NCBI RefSeq assembly: GCF_048323755.1
Contig: NZ_JBLWFS010000052.1
Coordinates: 1 to 8,858, forward strand
From: Alkalihalobacterium sp048323755
GTDB lineage: Bacteria > Bacillota > Bacilli > Bacillales > Bacillaceae_F
Direction of reading: 5' to 3'
Length of the DNA stretch: 8,858 nt
Of this stretch, positions 1 through 5,157 are shown piece after piece (the stretch's first letter is position 1; every line of letters begins with the position of its first letter). Under the pieces are notes generated by a model. It saw only the letters and a program-made list of their open reading frames with translations. It had not been told where the DNA came from and did not search any database. A program made the translations under genes and the position numbers.

Positions 1-32
1 TCCATATTTAGGGTAAACTTAATTTGAGTCAT
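1..32 (-). CDS. IS256-family transposase, N-terminal fragment (partial)
   Basis: Only ten codons are visible, reading MTQIKFTLNM from an ATG at 30-32. This start is typical of IS256-family (Mutator-type DDE) transposases, which usually begin MTQ-(I/L)-x-F-x-L-(N/D). The ATG has a good Shine-Dalgarno sequence (AAAGGAG) about 8 bases upstream, and the IS terminal repeat lies just beyond it. The family catalyses copy-out/paste-in transposition through a DDE active site. None of the catalytic residues are in view, so intactness cannot be judged. An inverted repeat (30-42 with 79-91) covers the start codon and the edge of the ribosome binding site. The family call rests on both the terminal repeat and the N-terminus. 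Confidence 0.8.
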   Translation of the reverse strand, partial: MTQIKFTLNM

Positions 33-91
33 ATCAATTTCTCCTTTACGGTTTTTCGTGGTTGAAAACATTGTAACCAGAAATTGATATG
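30..91. repeat. 13-bp inverted repeat enclosing the transposase ribosome binding site
   Basis: Positions 30-42 (catatcaatttct) and 79-91 (agaaattgatatg) are perfect reverse complements separated by 36 bases. In a minus-strand transcript entering from outside the IS, the two arms would pair and bury the transposase ATG and the 3' edge of its Shine-Dalgarno sequence. Pairings of this type limit read-through expression of transposase in other IS elements such as IS10 and IS50. Whether it does so here is inference. Confidence 0.55.
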
Positions 92-100
92 GCTTATTCT

Positions 101-126
101 TTTTACACAATTATATGGACTTTATC
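101..126 (-). repeat. IS256-type terminal inverted repeat
   Basis: On the minus strand this starts GATAAAGTCCATATAATTG and ends GTGTAAAA. It is the outermost 26 bp of the element and the presumed transposase binding and cleavage site. Its mate is outside the window. Confidence 0.8.
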
Positions 127-306
127 CGTTACGCTGGAAAATAGGGCACTTTTCCTTGCAATAAGGGCCCTGGAGTCCGCTAATGTCAGACGGACCATCA
201 GTAGCGCTATATTATACTAGCATTCATAAATTTCTATTGATGCTTAAAGTCAGTAGACAGCAGAAAGCCTCACTAATAAATAGAGTAAATAGGAAATCAT
301 GCTAGT
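127..306. other. Gene-free stretch between the IS end and the DUF779 terminator
   Basis: I see no open frame with a ribosome binding site on either strand. The stretch holds an 8-bp imperfect hairpin (178-185 with 199-206, one mismatch). It also holds a perfect 9-bp inverted repeat, tactagcat at 215-223 and atgctagta at 299-307, enclosing 75 bases. Neither is long enough to name. Either could be debris from an older insertion. Confidence 0.5.
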
Positions 307-358
307 AAAAAAAGGATGGCTCGAAGTGTAAGTTGCGAAACATACATTCGAGTCATCC
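307..358 (-). terminator. Intrinsic terminator of the aldehyde dehydrogenase/DUF779 operon
   Basis: Arms 314-330 and 343-358 pair over about 16 bp with one mismatch and one bulged base (core GGATGACTCGAA on the minus strand). On the minus strand the stem is followed by seven Us (307-313). On the plus strand T runs (361-364 and 367-372) follow the same stem, so it could stop transcription from both sides, including read-through out of the IS. It lies 20 bases past the DUF779 stop codon. Confidence 0.85.
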
Positions 359-377
359 TCTTTTGGTTTTTTCCTAC

Positions 378-734
378 TTAAAACCCTAATTGTTGTCGTT
401 CTTCAGATGAAAATACACGAGACCGAGTTAAAAATCGTTTCCCTTCAGGACCTTCTAATGAGAACATCCCGCCACGGCCGTCAACGACATCAATAATTAA
501 TTGAGTATGTTTCCAGTATTCGTATTGGTCCTTTGCAATATAGAAGGGACACCCTCCGATCGTACCGAGAAGGACGTCAGAGTTACCGATACGAAGGTCG
601 CCGTTTGGGTAACACATCGGTGAGCTTCCGTCGCAGCAACCACCCGATTGATGAAACATAAGTTCACCGTGCCGTATTTTTAGTTTGCCAATTAACTCAA
701 GCGTCGCTTCCGTCGCTTTTACTTTATCTACCAT
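378..734 (-). CDS. DUF779 domain protein, partner of aldehyde dehydrogenase
   Basis: This is a 118-residue protein matching the DUF779 family in length and motifs: HQSGGCCDGSSPMC at 28-41 and a further cysteine in GGCPFYI around 60-66, then a conserved tail GRGGMFSLE. Cys33, Cys34, Cys41 and Cys62 with His28 could bind metal or support redox chemistry, but the family's function is not established. The start is set at ATG 732-734. An in-frame GTG at 741-743 gives three more residues, but it lies inside the Shine-Dalgarno sequence GAGGAGGTG (742-750), which is spaced well for the ATG. The gene is 19 bases downstream of the aldehyde dehydrogenase and shares its terminator, so the two are almost certainly co-transcribed. 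DUF779 genes beside ExaC/AcoD-type dehydrogenases are a known association. A helper role in aldehyde oxidation is inference. Confidence 0.88.
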   Translation of the reverse strand: MVDKVKATEATLELIGKLKIRHGELMFHQSGGCCDGSSPMCYPNGDLRIGNSDVLLGTIGGCPFYIAKDQYEYWKHTQLIIDVVDGRGGMFSLEGPEGKRFLTRSRVFSSEERQQLGF

Positions 735-753
735 AGAAGACACCTCCTCGATT

Positions 754-2274
754 TTAAAAGAATCCTAGTGCGTCTTCGCTATAGCTGACGAGCATATTTT
801 TCGTTTGTTGGTAGTGACTTAACATCATTTTATGATTTTCTCGCCCAATCCCAGATTTTTTATAGCCTCCAAATGCAGCGTGCGCAGGGTAAGCATGATA
901 ACAATTTGTCCAAACGCGACCCGCTTGAATGTTACGCCCGAAACGATACGCCGTATTAATATTACGAGACCAAACGCCTGCTCCTAAACCGTACAGTGTA
1001 TCGTTAGCAACCGCTAAAGCTTCATCCGCATCTTTAAATGTAGTGACAGATACGACTGGGCCGAAGATTTCCTCCTGGAAAATACGCATGTTATTGTTAC
1101 CCTTAAAGACAGTTGGTTTTACATAGTAACCATTCTTTAGGTCACCGTCTAATACATTACGCTCACCGCCAATTAAACACTCGGCACCTTCTTGTTTTCC
1201 AATATCTAAATAGGAAAGAATTTTTTCTAATTGTTCTTGTGACGCTTGAGCACCCATCATCGTGTCGGGATCTAGGGGATTCCCAGTTTTAATCGCTTCC
1301 ACACGTTGAAGTACATGCTCCATGAACGGTTCATAAATCGACTCGTGGATAAGAGCGCGAGAAGGGCATGTACATACTTCACCTTGATTCAAAGCAAACA
1401 TTACAAAACCTTCAATCGCTTTATTTAAGAATGCATCATCTTTTTCCATGATATCAGGGAAGAAAATATTCGGCGATTTTCCTCCTAATTCAAGAGTTAC
1501 AGGAATGATATTTTCAGATGCATATTGCATAATAAGTCTACCTGTCGTCGTTTCTCCAGTGAAAGCAATTTTCGCAATTCGGTCACTAGAAGCTAACGGT
1601 TTACCCGCTTCAACTCCAAAACCGTTTACAATATTAACGACACCTTTAGGTAAAAGGTCTTCAATGAGTTCCATGACGACCATAATCGAAACAGGCGTTT
1701 GTTCAGCCGGTTTTAATACAACACAGTTACCAGCAGCTAGTGCAGGTGCAAGTTTCCAAACGGCCATTAAAATAGGGAAGTTCCACGGAATGATTTGTCC
1801 AACAACACCTAGAGGCTCATGAAAGTGATACGCTACCGTGTCATTGTCAATTTGTGAAATACTGCCTTCTTGACTACGGACAACACCCGCAAAATAACGG
1901 AAGTGATCTATAGCAAGAGGGAGGTCGGCATTTAACGTTTCACGAACCGCTTTACCATTTTCCCACGTTTCTGCAACAGCAAGCATTTCTAAGTTTTCTT
2001 CTAGACGATCTGCAATTTTATTTAAAATAGTTGCTCGCTCAGCAGGAGATGTAGCACCCCAGTTTGCCTTTGCAGCGTGAGCCGCATCTAGAGCTAATTC
2101 GATATCCTCAGCAGTAGAACGAGCAACTTCACAAAATGGCTTACCAGTGACAGGTGTGATATTCTCAAAGTATTCCCCGTTCACAGGGGCTGTCCATTCC
2201 CCATTAATGTAATTGTCATAACGCTTTTTAAAATTTACTAGAGACCCATCCGTATTTGGCTTTTGATATACCAT
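754..2274 (-). CDS. NAD-dependent aldehyde dehydrogenase, ExaC/AcoD (acetaldehyde dehydrogenase II) type
   Basis: This 506-residue cytosolic enzyme of the ALDH superfamily oxidises an aldehyde to its acid with NAD(P)+. The whole fold is present: IIPWNFP 161-167 (oxyanion Asn165), LKPAEQTP 187-194 (cofactor Lys188), the nucleotide-binding turn FTGETTTG 238-245, ELGGKS 262-267 (general base Glu262), the catalytic cysteine in GEVCTC (Cys301), and EIFGPV 402-407. The GEVCTCPSR form, the length and the ending LVSYSEDALGFF fit the ExaC/AcoD/AldB group, whose usual substrates are acetaldehyde and other short-chain aldehydes; the exact substrate here is not shown. The start ATG at 2272-2274 has AGGAGGGG at an ideal distance. 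It is the first gene of an operon with DUF779. A cre-like site about 65 bases upstream suggests repression by CcpA when a preferred carbon source is available. Confidence 0.95.
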   Translation of the reverse strand: MVYQKPNTDGSLVNFKKRYDNYINGEWTAPVNGEYFENITPVTGKPFCEVARSTAEDIELALDAAHAAKANWGATSPAERATILNKIADRLEENLEMLAVAETWENGKAVRETLNADLPLAIDHFRYFAGVVRSQEGSISQIDNDTVAYHFHEPLGVVGQIIPWNFPILMAVWKLAPALAAGNCVVLKPAEQTPVSIMVVMELIEDLLPKGVVNIVNGFGVEAGKPLASSDRIAKIAFTGETTTGRLIMQYASENIIPVTLELGGKSPNIFFPDIMEKDDAFLNKAIEGFVMFALNQGEVCTCPSRALIHESIYEPFMEHVLQRVEAIKTGNPLDPDTMMGAQASQEQLEKILSYLDIGKQEGAECLIGGERNVLDGDLKNGYYVKPTVFKGNNNMRIFQEEIFGPVVSVTTFKDADEALAVANDTLYGLGAGVWSRNINTAYRFGRNIQAGRVWTNCYHAYPAHAAFGGYKKSGIGRENHKMMLSHYQQTKNMLVSYSEDALGFF

Positions 2275-2340
2275 ATAAACCCCTCCTAATGTTCATTTCC
2301 TCTACTAAAAAGAAAGTTTCACTCTATTAATTCTCGATTA

Positions 2341-2354
2341 TGTAAGCGCTTTCC
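2341..2354. promoter_or_regulatory. Catabolite-responsive element (cre), probable CcpA operator
   Basis: TGTAAGCGCTTTCC fits the cre consensus TGWAANCGNTNWCA at all but the last base, with a central AAGCGCTT palindrome. It lies 67 bases upstream of the aldehyde dehydrogenase start. A CATAAT hexamer on the minus strand (2336-2341) abuts it and could be the -10 box, but I see no convincing -35. CcpA bound here would be expected to repress the aldehyde dehydrogenase/DUF779 operon. Confidence 0.65.
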
Positions 2355-2576
2355 TTCACTTGGTTATCTTTTTTTATCCTTACTAACTTGGAGTAGACAG
2401 TTACAAGAAAAAGAAAGGTCACATTAATCTAAACTATTACGCTCTACAAGAAATATTCTTATTTCTTTGACTAAATCTTAAACTCTTACAAAATTCCTAA
2501 AAAAAATGGAAAAGGTATAAAGAAACTAAAAGTCAACAATAGTTAATATGAAAATTGCAAATAAACGCATTATAAG

Positions 2577-2614
2577 AGAGTAACGCGAGAAGAGTGACTT
2601 TCTCTCGTTACTCT
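2577..2614 (-). terminator. Hairpin terminator after the 68-residue cysteine-rich gene
   Basis: Arms 2577-2591 and 2600-2614 pair over 15 bp with a single mismatch around an 8-base loop. The hairpin begins 20 bases past the stop codon of the minus-strand gene. The U tract after it is poor (TCTTATAATG), so termination may be incomplete. Confidence 0.65.
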
Positions 2615-2634
2615 TAATAGATTTATCGTTTACA

Positions 2635-2841
2635 TTATCTCTTTCTTCTTGGTGGTTGTGCTGCCGTTTGTTGACAGGCTAAACAGTCGTTGATACATTG
2701 AGTTTGCTGGAGTGGAAATAGTGATTGACAAACGTTCCTACAAAAGCGCTCGCAACTTGGAACTGTTACTCCAGCCTCTACATCATAGATGCCTGGCAGA
2801 GCCCCTAGGATGCGACGTAATTTCTTTTGTTTAGATAACAT
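2635..2841 (-). CDS. Small cysteine-rich protein of unknown function (68 residues)
   Basis: I do not recognise a family. The ribosome binding site is nearly perfect (AAGGAGGTGA six bases before ATG 2839-2841), so the gene is real and probably well translated. The protein has a basic N-terminus (MLSKQKKLRR), a middle containing LPGIYDVEAGVTVPSC, six cysteines at 30, 34, 38, 49, 53 and 56 (C-x3-C-x3-C, then C-x3-C-x2-C), and a basic tail PPRRKR. It has no signal peptide or membrane segment. The regular cysteine spacing suggests paired helices with disulfides or a bound metal. Small cysteine-rich proteins are common in Bacillus spore coats, and a CATACCTTA element just upstream resembles a mother-cell sigma -10 box. 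A spore role is therefore a guess, not a finding. It is transcribed alone, divergently from the cyclophilin gene. Confidence 0.8.
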   Translation of the reverse strand: MLSKQKKLRRILGALPGIYDVEAGVTVPSCERFCRNVCQSLFPLQQTQCINDCLACQQTAAQPPRRKR

Positions 2842-2862
2842 AACAAATCACCTCCTTATAGA

Positions 2863-2871
2863 TAAGGTATG
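2863..2871 (-). promoter_or_regulatory. Possible sporulation-type (sigma K/E-like) -10 element
   Basis: On the minus strand CATACCTTA fits CATANNNTA, the sigma-K -10 consensus, and would put the transcript start just before the ribosome binding site of the 68-residue gene. The best -35 match (an AC) is only 14 bases upstream, shorter than the usual 16-17. The match is short and may be chance. Confidence 0.25.
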
Positions 2872-2898
2872 TACACCTTTTATAAGTGACCGGACGAA

Positions 2899-2953
2899 TA
2901 CATAGGACAAAAAACTTTTGGCAAAAAACCTGATTAGTACATAGGACAAAAAA
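2899..2953. repeat. Two direct copies of a 16-bp sequence
   Basis: TACATAGGACAAAAAA occurs at 2899-2914 and 2938-2953, 39 bases apart start to start. The spacer also carries a shorter A-rich echo (ggcaaaaaa). The copies lie in the divergent region between the cysteine-rich gene and the cyclophilin gene. The second ends one base before the TG of the extended -10 box of the cyclophilin gene, so a regulator binding both copies is conceivable. Confidence 0.7.
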
Positions 2954-2962
2954 TGATATAAT
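2934..2962 (+). promoter_or_regulatory. Probable sigma-A promoter of the cyclophilin lipoprotein gene
   Basis: A perfect extended -10 box, TGATATAAT (TATAAT at 2957-2962), follows a weak -35 (TTAGTA at 2934-2939) with 17-base spacing. Extended -10 promoters tolerate a weak -35. The leader to the ATG would be about 80 bases. Confidence 0.65.
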
Positions 2963-3049
2963 GATTATTAGTCTATGGAAGCTAGTTGACTTCAAGGGTA
3001 AATCTTGATTTGTTACAATAACAGTTATACAAGAAAGGATGTTGAATAC

Positions 3050-3745
3050 ATGCGAAATCAATTTAATCTCAAAAGATTGATACTTACGATGATAATTGTT
3101 GCTCTAACTGCTTTTATCGTCGCTTGTGGGACTGGCACAGAAGCGCCAACTGATGATGTGGCCGATCAGAAGAATGGTGCAGAGGAAATAGAGGCTGAAG
3201 ATGAAGTAGTCAAACAAGCAAGGTCTGAAGAAAATCCGATTGTCACGATAACGATGGAAAACGATGAGCAAATTATAATCGAACTTTTTCCGTCGATTGC
3301 ACCAAACACGGTCACAAACTTTGTTTCATTAATCGAAGATGGATTTTATGATGGCGTGATCTTTCACCGTGTTATTCCAGGGTTTATGATACAAGGTGGG
3401 GATCCTGAAGGCACAGGTAGTGGAGGGCCTGGATATTCGATCCCTGGAGAATTTAATGCTAATAATTTTAACAATCCACTTCCTCATGAACGTGGGGTAA
3501 TTTCAATGGCGAGAACGAATGATCCTAACTCCGCCGGATCGCAGTTTTTTATTATGCATGATCACTCTCCTCATTTAGACGGGAATTATGCTGCTTTTGG
3601 GAAAGTTATTGAAGGAATGGCAATCGTCGATAACATTGCAGTTGTTGAAACGAGAGGAGAAGCACCGAAAGAAGAACAACGGATGAAAACGGTCACAGTA
3701 GAAACTCACGGAATTGAATACGGGGCACCTGAGATCGTTCAATAA
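3050..3745 (+). CDS. Cyclophilin-type peptidyl-prolyl cis-trans isomerase, lipoprotein
   Basis: This 231-residue protein catalyses proline cis-trans isomerisation, here on the outer face of the membrane. It has a basic start, a hydrophobic stretch (about 10-25) and the lipobox IVAC with lipidation Cys26. An acidic linker (about 30-62) precedes a complete cyclophilin domain (about 63-222). FHRVIPGFMIQGGD 105-118 supplies the catalytic Arg107, Phe112 and Gln115. SMARTNDPNSAGSQFFI 152-168 and FGKVIEGM 183-190 complete the domain. The start is ATG 3050-3052, with AAAGGA about 10 bases upstream. The in-frame ATG at 3005 would add 15 residues ahead of the signal peptide and has no ribosome binding site. 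B. subtilis PpiB is cytosolic and about 143 residues, so this is a distinct secreted type, probably aiding folding of exported proteins. Single-gene unit. Confidence 0.93.
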   Translation: MRNQFNLKRLILTMIIVALTAFIVACGTGTEAPTDDVADQKNGAEEIEAEDEVVKQARSEENPIVTITMENDEQIIIELFPSIAPNTVTNFVSLIEDGFYDGVIFHRVIPGFMIQGGDPEGTGSGGPGYSIPGEFNANNFNNPLPHERGVISMARTNDPNSAGSQFFIMHDHSPHLDGNYAAFGKVIEGMAIVDNIAVVETRGEAPKEEQRMKTVTVETHGIEYGAPEIVQ

Positions 3746-3753
3746 CTATGTAA

Positions 3754-3853
3754 GAGGTTGACTCGTCACAGTGTGTATCTTCTTACTGATGTCGATAGTA
3801 GGTATAAGAATTTAATTATCATAACATAAAGTTATCACACTAGAGTCATCCTC
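3754..3853. repeat. Long-range inverted repeat between convergent genes
   Basis: The arm gaggttgactc (3754-3764) pairs with gagtcatcctc (3843-3853) with one mismatch. Inside it, agtgtg (3770-3775) pairs with cacact (3836-3841). The loop is 60 bases and no U tract follows. The right arm repeats the core found in the terminator at 350-360. It could be a weak terminator for the minus-strand operon or a remnant. Confidence 0.4.
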
Positions 3854-3860
3854 GACTTAT

Positions 3861-3992
3861 TTAAGAAACTACTTTATGTTTTCCTGTTCCTTGACAAAAG
3901 GGGCAGGAAATTTTTTTTGTTAAAAGAAACAGCCATCGCTTTCGCATCTTCCTTTGTCCTTGACAGCGCTTACATAATATTAAAATCGCCAA
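3861..3992 (-). CDS. Small zinc-ribbon-like protein with two CxxC motifs (43 residues, TTG start)
   Basis: Reading minus from TTG 3990-3992 gives 43 residues with two matched cysteine knuckles, CKRCQG (Cys7, Cys10) and CPFCQGTGK (Cys30, Cys33). Between them is a basic, tryptophan-containing stretch, RKRWLFLLTKK. The CxxCxGxG-like form recalls the DnaJ zinc-finger repeat, so four-cysteine zinc binding is likely; the role is unknown. A strong Shine-Dalgarno sequence (AGGAGGAG) lies 3-5 bases before the TTG, closer than ideal. The gene starts 14 bases after the stop of the DUF3055-like gene and must be transcribed with it. The TTG start and small size make it easy to miss. Its second CxxC codons overlap, antisense, the terminator hairpin of the cyclophilin gene. 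The paired motifs and the ribosome binding site argue against chance. Confidence 0.7.
   Translation of the reverse strand: MAILILCKRCQGQRKMRKRWLFLLTKKISCPFCQGTGKHKVVS
3881..3918 (+). terminator. Intrinsic terminator of the cyclophilin gene, inside the opposing small gene
   Basis: Arms 3881-3892 and 3898-3909 form a 12-bp stem with two G-U pairs and a 5-base loop (gacaa), followed by eight Ts (3911-3918). It lies 136 bases past the cyclophilin stop. The same bases, read on the minus strand, encode KKISCPFCQGTGK of the zinc-ribbon-like protein. Confidence 0.75.
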
Positions 3993-4006
3993 TATCTCCT
4001 CCTCAT

Positions 4007-4303
4007 TTATTCATATTGATCAACATTTTTTGCTAACGGAATTTTCGATTGTAGTAGTGCTGAAACTTCGTGTGCAATTTCATCGTTTTGAATACGAAAC
4101 ACTTTTTTAACAACTGAAACGTCGCTAACATCGTGGAAGTCCAATAAAGAGGAATTACCGCTTTGAAGACAAGTTATTAATGTCTTCCCAAAGAAGTGAT
4201 CAGAAAAAACAAGTGTGAAATCATACATCCTGCTTTCGGACGCATACCCAATGTGTTGAACAGTCGACAAGTCATCCATACCATAAATAGATTCAAACAA
4301 CAT
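4007..4303 (-). CDS. DUF3055 (SAV0927 family)-like small protein
   Basis: This is a 98-residue soluble protein with no signal peptide or membrane segment. The pattern fits what I recall of DUF3055, a small Firmicutes family of unknown function: an N-terminal LFESIYG, a central strand pair RMYDFTLVFSDHFFGKTLI (about 25-43), an acidic stretch LLDFHDVSDV, and a C-terminal helix EIAHEVSALLQ. The family call is moderate. The start is placed at ATG 4301-4303, five bases after AAGGAG. An in-frame GTG at 4307-4309 overlaps that Shine-Dalgarno sequence and is unlikely to be used. It is the first gene of a two-gene operon with the zinc-ribbon-like protein 14 bases downstream. The role is not known. Confidence 0.75.
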   Translation of the reverse strand: MLFESIYGMDDLSTVQHIGYASESRMYDFTLVFSDHFFGKTLITCLQSGNSSLLDFHDVSDVSVVKKVFRIQNDEIAHEVSALLQSKIPLAKNVDQYE

Positions 4304-4409
4304 AATCACTCCTTATTCAATTGTTTTGTAAGGTAATTGACAGTGAAATGAAGGGGATAACAACAAGAGGATAGACCATTAATCTCAGAAAATAAAAAGA
4401 CTATATTTA

Positions 4410-4415
4410 ATTATA
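4410..4415 (-). promoter_or_regulatory. Possible -10 box for the DUF3055-like/zinc-ribbon operon
   Basis: A TATAAT hexamer on the minus strand lies about 107 bases upstream of the start. No -35 box is recognisable at 16-18 bases, and the surroundings are very AT-rich, so this is weak. Confidence 0.25.
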
Positions 4416-4497
4416 TTCTTCTCATTCTTTTATCATGCACATCGTGAAAAAATTTTGTTATTCCAACTATACGGTTTAAGCTACCCCCTAAATCAAA

Positions 4498-4553
4498 AAC
4501 CTCTATAACTGCACTAAACAATAAAGAGAGGTTGCACTTAAAGCACAACCTCT
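4498..4553 (-). terminator. Terminator region of the CBS-domain gene, with two overlapping hairpins
   Basis: Hairpin one pairs 4546-4553 with 4527-4534 (8 bp, 11-base loop) and is followed on the minus strand by CTTTATTG. Hairpin two pairs 4527-4533 with 4498-4504 (7 bp, 22-base loop) and is followed by TTTGATTT. They share the arm 4527-4533, so only one can form at a time. The first starts about 23 bases past the CBS stop codon and is the more likely terminator. Confidence 0.65.
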
Positions 4554-4576
4554 TCGATCAAGCTGAAATCATTTAT

Positions 4577-5008
4577 TTATTCATGGGGAAATGCTGGGTT
4601 TGAGATACTAGAAAGTGCTTCTCCCGCTTCATTTTGAAAAATATTCTCTACAGCTAGGTCTCCAATGGCCACGATCCCAACTAATTGACCGTTTTCCACA
4701 ACAGGTAAACGACGAATTTGTTGCTGCGCCATTAATTGGGCAGCTTCATGAACATCCATCATTGAATTAGCTGTAACCACATGATCTGTCATACATTGTG
4801 ACACTGGAGTTTGACTGCCAATTCCTGATGCAGTTGTTCGTAAGGTAATATCACGATCCGTAATAATCCCCATTACTTGGCCGTTTTCAACAACCGGAAT
4901 AGAACCTACATTAAGTTCCTTCATTAAAGTTGCTGCTTTTTGTACTGTATCTTGCGGTGAAACAGAAGCGACATTCGTTGACATGATGCCCTGTAAGGTT
5001 TGAGCCAT
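4577..5008 (-). CDS. yhcV: Double CBS-domain protein, YhcV-like
   Basis: This 143-residue cytosolic protein is made of two CBS domains and little else. The first (about 5-58) has IMSTNV, NVGSIPVVENG and GIITDRDI; the second (about 70-125) has CMTDHV, QIRRLPVVENG and GIVAIGDLA. CBS pairs bind adenine nucleotides and act as energy or ligand sensors; no partner is shown here. Length and sequence (TDRDI-LRTTA, QIRRLPVV, GDLAV) closely resemble B. subtilis YhcV as I remember it, which I recall as a forespore-expressed gene. ATG 5006-5008 is chosen as start: AAAGGAGGG is about 8 bases upstream. The in-frame GTG at 5027-5029 lies ahead of that site and would probably not even be transcribed from the sigma G-like promoter noted upstream. 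Single-gene unit. Confidence 0.9.
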   Translation of the reverse strand: MAQTLQGIMSTNVASVSPQDTVQKAATLMKELNVGSIPVVENGQVMGIITDRDITLRTTASGIGSQTPVSQCMTDHVVTANSMMDVHEAAQLMAQQQIRRLPVVENGQLVGIVAIGDLAVENIFQNEAGEALSSISNPAFPHE

Positions 5009-5032
5009 AATACAATCCCTCCTTTTCACTCT

Positions 5033-5061
5033 TAGTATGACCTAGCAAGGTGTAGCTATGT
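5033..5061 (-). promoter_or_regulatory. Candidate sigma G-type promoter of the CBS gene
   Basis: On the minus strand ACATA (5057-5061) and CATACTA (5033-5039) are separated by 17 bases, close to the sigma-G pattern GHATR-N18-CATNHTA with one mismatch in the -35. The transcript would start about 18 bases before the ATG, just ahead of the ribosome binding site. This fits forespore expression of YhcV-type genes, but such short matches arise by chance. Confidence 0.4.
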
Positions 5062-5151
5062 ATGAGGGCTCTCGGTACGTTTTAACAAAGTCTTGTGTTG
5101 GTAATATCTTTAGTACGTGGATATTATATGAAGGCCATGGAAAGACTATAT

Positions 5152-5157
5152 TATAAT
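5152..5157 (+). promoter_or_regulatory. -10 box for the MurE-like gene
   Basis: TATAAT at 5152-5157 lies 53 bases upstream of the ATG. The hexamer 17 bases further up (TGAAGG) is a poor -35, so the promoter may be weak or need an activator. An alternative is TATTAT at 5123-5128. Confidence 0.4.

Larger units (their letters stand above)
1..126 (-). mobile_element. IS256-family insertion sequence, 5' end only (cut by window edge)
   Basis: The 26 bases at 101-126, read on the minus strand, begin GATAAAGTCCATATAATTG and match my memory of the IS256 terminal inverted repeat with about one change. About 70 bases inside this end a transposase reading frame starts on the minus strand, as expected for an IS256-type left end. 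The outer boundary is therefore placed at 126. The rest of the element, including the other inverted repeat, lies left of the window. The 8 bases outside (127-134, cgttacgc) would be one copy of the target duplication if the insertion is recent, but the partner copy cannot be seen. Confidence 0.85.
2275..2634. other. Intergenic region upstream of aldehyde dehydrogenase
   Basis: This AT-rich stretch has no supportable gene. It holds the cre site near the dehydrogenase and the terminator hairpin of the 68-residue gene at the right. I looked on the minus strand for a sigma-54 -24/-12 promoter, as seen for some acetoin or alcohol operons, and found none. No sigma-A promoter with both boxes is clear. 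Confidence 0.5.

Noticed and set aside
178..206. REP-like or IS remnant hairpin
   Set aside because: It has only 8 pairs with a mismatch and no second copy in the window, so it is too weak to name.
929..1822. Plus-strand open frames at 929-1126 and 1448-1822
   Set aside because: They lie wholly antisense to the aldehyde dehydrogenase, have no ribosome binding site and show no recognisable domain.
2281..2560. Sigma-54 promoter for the aldehyde dehydrogenase operon
   Set aside because: No GG/GC doublets with -24/-12 spacing were found on the minus strand.
2899..2953. CRISPR or tandem-repeat array
   Set aside because: Only two copies are present, the spacer is short and AT-rich, and there are no cas genes.
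3005..3049. Longer N-terminus for the cyclophilin gene from the ATG at 3005
   Set aside because: It would put 15 polar residues ahead of a clear lipoprotein signal peptide, and no ribosome binding site precedes it.
2831..3061. Minus-strand 76-codon frame
   Set aside because: It overlaps the start of the cysteine-rich gene and the cyclophilin promoter, has low-complexity hydrophobic content and no ribosome binding site.
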